NCBI GenBank assembly: GCA_019638675.1 | Contig: JAHBTE010000001.1 | Span: forward strand, 962,605-1,026,604 | DNA from: Fimbriimonadaceae bacterium | GTDB taxonomy: Bacteria; Armatimonadota; Fimbriimonadia; Fimbriimonadales; Fimbriimonadaceae | Length of the DNA stretch: 64,000 nucleotides | Reading direction: 5' to 3' | Translations under genes and position numbers: made by a program | Shown: piece after piece, positions 59,428 through 64,000 of the stretch | Layout of the letters: each line of letters starts with the position of its first letter | Numbering within the stretch: position 1 is the first letter of the stretch | The notes under the pieces: generated by a model | What the model saw: only the letters and a program-made list of their open reading frames with translations | The model's database searches: none | Told to the model about the DNA's origin: nothing

Positions 59428-60564
59428 TTACGATTTCTTGCGTTTCCGAAGAATGGCAACGGCTGCTAACCCAAGAACACTCATCGTCGCAGGTTCAGGG
59501 ACGGGGTCTAGTTGCATATAAAACGTCTGAGTCGGGTTCCCGCTCTTAAAGCCTTGCCCAGTAAAGGTTCGCCCGTCGCTTGACATTCCGCCGGGAAGGG
59601 TAAATGTGTATCCTTGACGATCAAATCCAGCAAGGTCTGCAATTTGGTTGAGGTCTGTAATCGTATCGAGCTGAGTGTCCCAGACAAAAATGTGGGCGTC
59701 TACAAACGGGTTGAAACCACTTCTTAGATAGCGACCGAATACAAAGCGACCATCATCACTTACGCTCGTCACCGTAGCAATTTCGGCATTTGCTAGATAT
59801 GGGTTCGGTGCGAATTTGTATGAATCGTTGATCCGATCGTAAAGGTATGCCGATCCAAGGGAAGCTGAGTTTCCATCGCCGATAATCCATCGTCCGTCTC
59901 CACTAATGTCTTGTACTGGCGCAAGCCCAACAAGACCAGACCCAAAATCGTACTGCATCTGTTGAATCACTCCGTTAACCCAAATGGTTCCAGGATTGGT
60001 TCCTCGGTCGTACCCGCCAACTATGGTTCCATCAAAGTTCGATGCCTGGATTCGACCATTATTGACTGTGTTCGGATCGTAATTATAAGGTGTTGCGTTT
60101 GGATCGTTATTGGTTACCGGGTTAACTCGCGCCGCGGTGCTACCTGGAGCGGTTGTGTTGTAGTAGGCTTGCCCAAGAACTGTGAGGCCATCACCAGAAA
60201 TTCCGTAACCCGTACTACCATTGGTTCCCGAGTGGTAACTGAGGTCACCGTAGGTAGTCCAACTTGAGGTTCCTCGATCGTAGATTGCAAACTGCCGCCA
60301 ATTGTTTGGCCCTCCGTTTGCGGAAGCACCAAATCGGGTTCCATCATCCGAGGCCTGAATTCGTCCAGTAGAGTTGCCTCCAATTTCAACAATGCCAGTG
60401 GATTGAGTCCAATAAGCCCACCCAGAACCACTGAGGCCGACCATAGTGGAACCATCGCCGCTAACACCACTTGGTGAAAAGCTGTTTGAGAAAAACTGGA
60501 GGCTGGCTGAAGCTGATCCGGCGAACAGGACGGCCAAGGCGGTTGATATGAGGGTCTTTTTCAT
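59428..60564 (-). CDS. PEP-CTERM protein with HAF-like repeats
   Basis: Secreted protein of 378 aa; the second ATG at 60564 is favoured because GGAG is 5 nt upstream, whereas the ATG at 60567 is too close. Signal peptide MKKTLISTALAVLFAGSASA. The body has repeats such as SPSGVSGDGSTMVGLSGSGWAYW, RIQASDDGTRFGASANGG, GYGISGDGLTVLGQAYY, DISGDGRWIIGDGN and SVSDDGRFVFGRYL, a propeller-type repeat related to HAF. It ends VPEPATM, a helix and RKRKKS. A LacI-type palindrome overlaps its probable promoter, so expression is likely controlled by the adjacent LacI-family regulator. Confidence 0.86.
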   Translation of the reverse strand: MKKTLISTALAVLFAGSASASLQFFSNSFSPSGVSGDGSTMVGLSGSGWAYWTQSTGIVEIGGNSTGRIQASDDGTRFGASANGGPNNWRQFAIYDRGTSSWTTYGDLSYHSGTNGSTGYGISGDGLTVLGQAYYNTTAPGSTAARVNPVTNNDPNATPYNYDPNTVNNGRIQASNFDGTIVGGYDRGTNPGTIWVNGVIQQMQYDFGSGLVGLAPVQDISGDGRWIIGDGNSASLGSAYLYDRINDSYKFAPNPYLANAEIATVTSVSDDGRFVFGRYLRSGFNPFVDAHIFVWDTQLDTITDLNQIADLAGFDRQGYTFTLPGGMSSDGRTFTGQGFKSGNPTQTFYMQLDPVPEPATMSVLGLAAVAILRKRKKS

Positions 60565-60602
60565 CATAACTCCGTAAGTACTCAGAAATGAGCAAGAGAT
60601 AA

Positions 60603-60616
60603 TGATAACGTTATCA
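60603..60616. promoter_or_regulatory. LacI-family operator, perfect 14-bp palindrome
   Basis: TGATAACGTTATCA is a complete palindrome with the central CG typical of LacI/GalR sites. It overlaps the -10 box of the leftward promoter and lies between the PEP-CTERM gene and the LacI-type regulator gene. Confidence 0.75.
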
Positions 60617-60636
60617 CAATTTCTATTGATTGTAAA
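60608..60636 (-). promoter_or_regulatory. Candidate promoter of the 59428 PEP-CTERM gene
   Basis: Read leftward: TTTACA (60636-60631), 17-nt spacer, TAACGT (60613-60608). The -10 is imperfect and sits inside the operator palindrome, so bound repressor would exclude polymerase. Confidence 0.5.
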
Positions 60637-60673
60637 CAGTAAAATTACCAGTTAGGCCTTAAAGTTACTTTTT

Positions 60674-61699
60674 TCAGCGATTCGTGGATTCCCGGTGAAC
60701 GATTTCCATATCCAGCACGGAAATCCGCGGCTCTGTGCCTGGATTATTAATGCGATCCATCAGCCAATTCCAAGACTGTTCAATAATGTTCTTAATGGGT
60801 ATCTCAATCGTGCTAATCGGAACTGAGAAATCTTCTGCCTCGGGGAAATTGCCAAATCCTAATACCATCGTATCTTCCGGAATCTGTTTTCCTTGCGCTA
60901 ACAAAGCACGGGCGGCACCAATTGCATAAGTATCAGTAACACAGAACAAGGCATCATATTCATTTTTTGCCAGATGATCTTGAAGATTGACCATCACTTC
61001 GCTGCTCGTATCGCCTCGACACGGAATAAGGATCGGTTCTAATCCCGCTTCTTCCATGGCTTCTGTGTAACCCCGTCGTCTTCGTTCACGGGGGAAGTCC
61101 GAAATAATCCAATCAATAGTAACGTGCCCAATCTTTTTAGCTCCGCGCTGGATCAAGTCGTTGACGGCTTTCTTTGCGGCCCCGTCTAGATCCCAAGCAA
61201 TGGAATCGCTGTATTCCTCCTGTTCAAACCCAAGAATTGAGATCGGAATGTGATCGTTGCCTTTCAGTTTTCGAAATTCCTGGATAGCTTTGCCGGAGTC
61301 TATGCTGATGATTCCGTCAACTGGATAGAGTGTAGGAGGCTTTCCACCTTCGATGAGGGCATCGTTGCGTTGCAGGCAGTTCACCATCAGTTCGTAACCG
61401 TCGCGCCGGGCCAACTCACTGATGATTTTGAGGTAGCGCATGTAGGTGACTATCGGGCGATCTACGGGCATCCAGACTGAGATCAGCATGGTTTTGCCAC
61501 CGCGCACTGCCTGGGCGTGCCGGTTGGGCTGGTAGCCGACTTTCTCAGCCGCCTTTTTCACACGCTCCCTAGTCGAATCGGGCAGAGACACAGTACGATT
61601 CCCGCTTAAAACGTGGGAAACAGTTTGGATAGAAACTCCCGCTTCTTCAGAAACATCGCGTAGGGTGATTCGTTTTGGCTTATTATTTTCGGCTGCCAC
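60674..61699 (-). CDS. LacI-family transcriptional regulator
   Basis: Regulator of 341 aa from GTG 61699. The N-terminal helix-turn-helix and hinge read ITLRDVSEEAGVSIQTVSHVLSGNRTVSLPDSTRERVKKAAEKVGYQPNRHAQAV, the standard LacI pattern. The C-terminal sugar-binding-protein fold has DGIISIDSG, AWDLDGAAKKAVNDLIQRGAKKIGHV, DALFCVTDTYAIGAARAL and MVLGFGNFPEAEDFSVPISTIEIPI. The effector is presumably a sugar. It is transcribed toward the PEP-CTERM gene whose promoter carries a perfect LacI-type palindrome, so that gene is the best candidate target. Confidence 0.93.
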   Translation of the reverse strand: MAAENNKPKRITLRDVSEEAGVSIQTVSHVLSGNRTVSLPDSTRERVKKAAEKVGYQPNRHAQAVRGGKTMLISVWMPVDRPIVTYMRYLKIISELARRDGYELMVNCLQRNDALIEGGKPPTLYPVDGIISIDSGKAIQEFRKLKGNDHIPISILGFEQEEYSDSIAWDLDGAAKKAVNDLIQRGAKKIGHVTIDWIISDFPRERRRRGYTEAMEEAGLEPILIPCRGDTSSEVMVNLQDHLAKNEYDALFCVTDTYAIGAARALLAQGKQIPEDTMVLGFGNFPEAEDFSVPISTIEIPIKNIIEQSWNWLMDRINNPGTEPRISVLDMEIVHRESTNR

Positions 61700-61839
61700 T
61701 AATCTGCTAATTTACTCGGACGAGCAATTGAAATTGCAAAACAGGTTTCTAGCCAATAGTTTGTACCTATCAGAATGGGCATGCCAAAAGAAACTTAGGA
61801 CTAAGGGTTTATTCAACAAATAAAATGCGCTGGTTCGTT

Positions 61840-62730
61840 TTATTCACCGGCCGCGCCACGAAGTTCTGATGGCAAAAATCCAGTGTATTCCTGACAAGCA
61901 CTTCGCAGACTTGGTGAAGATCCGAATCCGCTCAGCTGAGTGACTTGGTTAATTGGAATCAAAGTTGATAATAGGCTTTGTATTGCGATTTCTGTTCTTG
62001 CACGCTCTACAAATTCTGGGAAGCCCATACCAACCTCTACTTGAAAAACTCGGCTGAGGTGAAAATTTGAATATCCCGCTTTTTCGGCGGCGATGCTCAG
62101 ACTCCAATACTGATCTGGGCAGCTACGAATCTCCTCTAGCAAGCGAGCAATGTTCTCGTTCTTCGGGGCTACACAGTTTGTGAGATAAGGTCGCTCGTAA
62201 AGAGTGGTTGGGCATTCTTGAACAAAGTGGAGCCAGGCTCCCAGATAAGGGCCCTCAATTAGCCCTGCGCTGACTTTGTTCACTAGTGCGGTTGTGAGCT
62301 GTTCAAAAATTGCGCAAGGGCGTGTGAGTTGGTTAATAATTTTGAGTTCGGTTCTTTGCTCAGTTTGTGGAATAGTGGGAATCGGTTTCGTTACCTTGAT
62401 CCATTGATGGATTCCACGTCCAAAAACGAGTACAGATCTTAAACTTCCTGATGTCTCGATTGTTGTGCCCGGAGTTATGATGGTGGATGTTCCATCGGCA
62501 AACTGACAAACGGCACTGCCTGTAATGGAATGAAGAATGAGGGATTGTGATAAATCTACTTGCTGAAACGAATACATGGGTTCACTGAGTTCGCCAGCAA
62601 TGAACTCAACAGAGCATCCAGATTGCACTTTTTGAGCGATCACAGTGGAGGTGAGTGGCAAGCGGACATCCGATAAGGATTGCGGATAATGTTGATCAGA
62701 GGTATTCGGTTTTTCAGAATTTATTGTCAT
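61840..62730 (-). CDS. AraC-family transcriptional regulator
   Basis: Regulator of 296 aa from ATG 62730. A longer frame from TTG 62865 would add 45 residues without a recognisable feature. The N-terminal part (about 30-170) is a cupin-like effector domain (SLILHSITGSAVCQFADGTSTIITPGTTI). The C-terminal part (about 195-292) has two helix-turn-helices: WSLSIAAEKAGYSNFHLSRVFQVEVGMGFPEFVERARTE and PINQVTQLSGFGSSPSLRSACQEYTGFLPSEL. The effector and targets are unknown. An orphan leftward terminator lies about 190 bp upstream of the start. Confidence 0.85.
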   Translation of the reverse strand: MTINSEKPNTSDQHYPQSLSDVRLPLTSTVIAQKVQSGCSVEFIAGELSEPMYSFQQVDLSQSLILHSITGSAVCQFADGTSTIITPGTTIETSGSLRSVLVFGRGIHQWIKVTKPIPTIPQTEQRTELKIINQLTRPCAIFEQLTTALVNKVSAGLIEGPYLGAWLHFVQECPTTLYERPYLTNCVAPKNENIARLLEEIRSCPDQYWSLSIAAEKAGYSNFHLSRVFQVEVGMGFPEFVERARTEIAIQSLLSTLIPINQVTQLSGFGSSPSLRSACQEYTGFLPSELRGAAGE

Positions 62731-62915
62731 GAGAAGTTGGTCGGTGCATCGTGACGCGGCAACGCACGAAAGCGCCATTTGGTGGGAAAGGGGCAGGACA
62801 CTTTTATGCACACTAAACGTGATAACGTGACCTTCACAGGCAAAACTACCATAGTACAGTGGCAATAACTTGCGGATTTCGGGACTGATTTGCCAAGCAA
62901 CGACCTTTGACCCAC

Positions 62916-62950
62916 AAAAAAATCGGTGCGAATTATGCGCTTCGCACCGA
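62916..62950 (-). terminator. Orphan leftward intrinsic terminator upstream of the AraC-type gene
   Basis: The perfect 10-bp stem TCGGTGCGAA/TTCGCACCGA (62923-62932 with 62941-62950) has an 8-nt loop and runs leftward into T7. No leftward protein gene precedes it, so it must end a short transcript or act as an attenuator for the regulator gene. Confidence 0.8.
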
Positions 62951-63248
62951 ATGAGAGGATTATGTTTTTGATCTTTCGAGAGATCGCTTTGATAACTTCC
63001 ATTCTCTTTGAAAGGGCTTTTCAGTTACGGAATGTGTAGTTTCGTTCGCAATGACGATAATGCCATGGAATTTACTGGAATTCAATGCCATGCGTTGAAA
63101 ATGACAAGAAAGTTATACACGCACGATATCGTTATGGGAATTTTGAGTCTGAAGAGCTTTTCTCTCAAAAACGTAGATAGTCCCGTCTGATCAGTTCCGT
63201 GAGCCTCATTACCCCCAGATGATAGTTTTCAGGCGTGGTACAAAACAT
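62951..63248. other. Intergenic region, no protein gene recognised
   Basis: Nearly 300 bp between the orphan terminator and the DAHP synthase start. Open frames on either strand are short and have no ribosome sites. It should hold the promoter of the DAHP synthase gene and may hold a leftward small RNA ending at 62950. A GGAATT word is repeated within about 20 bp near 63070, and CAATGCCATG-like words flank it. Confidence 0.4.
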
Positions 63249-64000
63249 ATGAGCATGGATCTTCCCATTGATGACGTTAGGATAAAAAACACACGGCCTT
63301 TGATCCAGCCTGCCATCCTGACGGAAGAAATTGCGAGAACGTTGGTTCAGAGCCAAAGAATCGCGCAATGGCGACGAGAAGTCGAAGCGATCGTCAAAGG
63401 GACAGACCAACGTATTTTGGTCGTGGCAGGGCCGTGCAGTATTCACTCTGCTGATGCTTGCCTAGAATATGCAGCGAAGCTTAAGGAGCTTCATGATCAG
63501 TTTTCTAGCGATCTATTTATTATCATGCGGGCTTATTTTGAAAAGCCGCGTACGGTTGGTGGCTGGAAGGGTTTAATTAACGATCCTGAACTTGATGGCA
63601 CCCACAAAATCAACACAGGATTGCGAGTTGCTCGCGGATTTCTGCGAGATTTAGCTGAACTTGGCATCCCGGCCGGAACCGAATTCCTGGATACGACTGT
63701 TCCCCAACACATTGCGGATTTCATAACCTGGGGAGCAATTGGTGCCCGTACCGTTGAGAGTCAAACCCATCGAGAACTTGCGAGCGGGCTTAGTATGCCG
63801 ATCGGGTTCAAAAATGCAACCGATGGACGAATTCAACCGGCGGTCGATGCTGTTCTTTCAGCCGAGCGAAGCCACTGGTTCCCAAGCACAACTAAAGATG
63901 GAGTCGCGGCACTGAGTGAAACAACGGGCAACGATACGTGCCACATCATTCTTCGTGGTGGACAGTCCGGGCCAAACTTTGAAACATTCCACGTTGCCGA
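63249..64000 (+). CDS. aroG: 3-deoxy-7-phosphoheptulonate synthase, class I (partial, cut by window end)
   Basis: First enzyme of the shikimate pathway, joining phosphoenolpyruvate and erythrose 4-phosphate. I translated it directly from ATG 63249; an in-frame ATG two codons later is an alternative. The 250 codons present include the N-terminal NTRPLIQPAILTEEIA, typical of the AroF/G/H class, VVAGPCSIHS, IMRAYFEKPRTVGGWKGLINDP, GLRVARGFLRDLAELGIPAGTEFLDTTVPQHIADFITWGAIGARTVESQTHRELASG, IGFKNATDG and HIILRGG. About 100 C-terminal residues lie beyond 64000. It supplies chorismate, the substrate of MqnA and aromatic amino acid synthesis. The feedback type cannot be read from this part. Confidence 0.92.
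   Translation, partial: MSMDLPIDDVRIKNTRPLIQPAILTEEIARTLVQSQRIAQWRREVEAIVKGTDQRILVVAGPCSIHSADACLEYAAKLKELHDQFSSDLFIIMRAYFEKPRTVGGWKGLINDPELDGTHKINTGLRVARGFLRDLAELGIPAGTEFLDTTVPQHIADFITWGAIGARTVESQTHRELASGLSMPIGFKNATDGRIQPAVDAVLSAERSHWFPSTTKDGVAALSETTGNDTCHIILRGGQSGPNFETFHVA

Noticed and set aside
62730-62865. 45 extra N-terminal residues for the AraC-type regulator from TTG 62865
   Set aside because: There is no ribosome site and no family similarity, and the stretch includes promoter-like words such as TACTAT.
63165-63446. A 93-codon minus-strand frame over the start of aroG, considered as the source of the orphan terminator transcript
   Set aside because: It overlaps certain aroG coding sequence and has no ribosome site or protein-like composition.

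Overview
The window looks like a piece of a free-living, aerobic, heterotrophic bacterial chromosome, most probably from the Armatimonadota (Fimbriimonadia-like). This placement is an inference. It rests on six small secreted proteins ending in the PEP-CTERM signature VPEPAT plus a membrane helix and a basic tail, an alternative complex III/caa3 oxidase operon, an acylated-citrulline type arginine operon, several polysaccharide- and glycoprotein-degrading enzymes, and a solitary 16S rRNA gene. The 16S sequence (57682-59195) would settle the taxonomy.

Layout. 87-2794: KdpE/KdpD-like two-component pair. 3020-3879: two small genes of unknown function, each followed by an intrinsic terminator. 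3934-13627: a tightly overlapping leftward arginine operon, argR-argG-P-loop gene-argC-argD-acylornithine carbamoyltransferase-argB-M20 deacylase-argH-DUF2071. A 9+9 bp inverted repeat lies over the argR start. 13727-14758: an AT-rich HEPN-like gene. 14764-23693: GH43 and GH78 glycosidases, an M60-type metallopeptidase, two PEP-CTERM proteins and a GYF/DUF4190-like membrane protein. 23694-25582: alkylation repair (Ada-AlkA fusion plus Ogt). 25696-28996: a PEP-CTERM protein, a nitroreductase, a beta-propeller lipoprotein and MutM. 28965-32086: a phosphodiester glycosidase-like protein, a GT2 glycosyltransferase, a methyltransferase and MqnA, all leftward.

32274-47394 is one long rightward respiratory operon: a fused heme A/heme O synthase (CtaA-CtaB), ActABCDEFG, Sco, and caa3 oxidase subunits II, I, III and IV. 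Together these would make heme A, oxidise menaquinol (MqnA indicates the futalosine route) and pass electrons to oxygen. 47395-48653 holds plsC and purN. 48747-56506 holds a PEP-CTERM protein, a GH172/DUF2961 protein, a class III nucleotide cyclase coupled to an MFS-HEAT fusion, and a rhomboid protease. 56525-60564 holds a spondin-domain PEP-CTERM protein, the lone 16S rRNA with its own promoter and terminator, and another PEP-CTERM protein that carries a LacI-type operator. 60674-64000 holds the LacI-type regulator, an AraC-type regulator and the start of a class I DAHP synthase cut by the window edge.

The observations I rate highest are these. The carbamoyltransferase has Val at the residue that separates acetylornithine from succinylornithine enzymes. 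An uncharacterised P-loop protein sits inside the arg operon. A cyclase is coupled to an MFS transporter with a HEAT-repeat tail. His-rich segments recur in six subunits of the respiratory operon. MutM has lost its zinc-finger cysteines. The 16S gene is unlinked and has a compensated change in the 790-loop helix that mismatches a common primer. A perfect CpG-centred LacI-type palindrome overlaps a PEP-CTERM gene promoter. No CRISPR array, transposon, integrase or tRNA gene was recognised.
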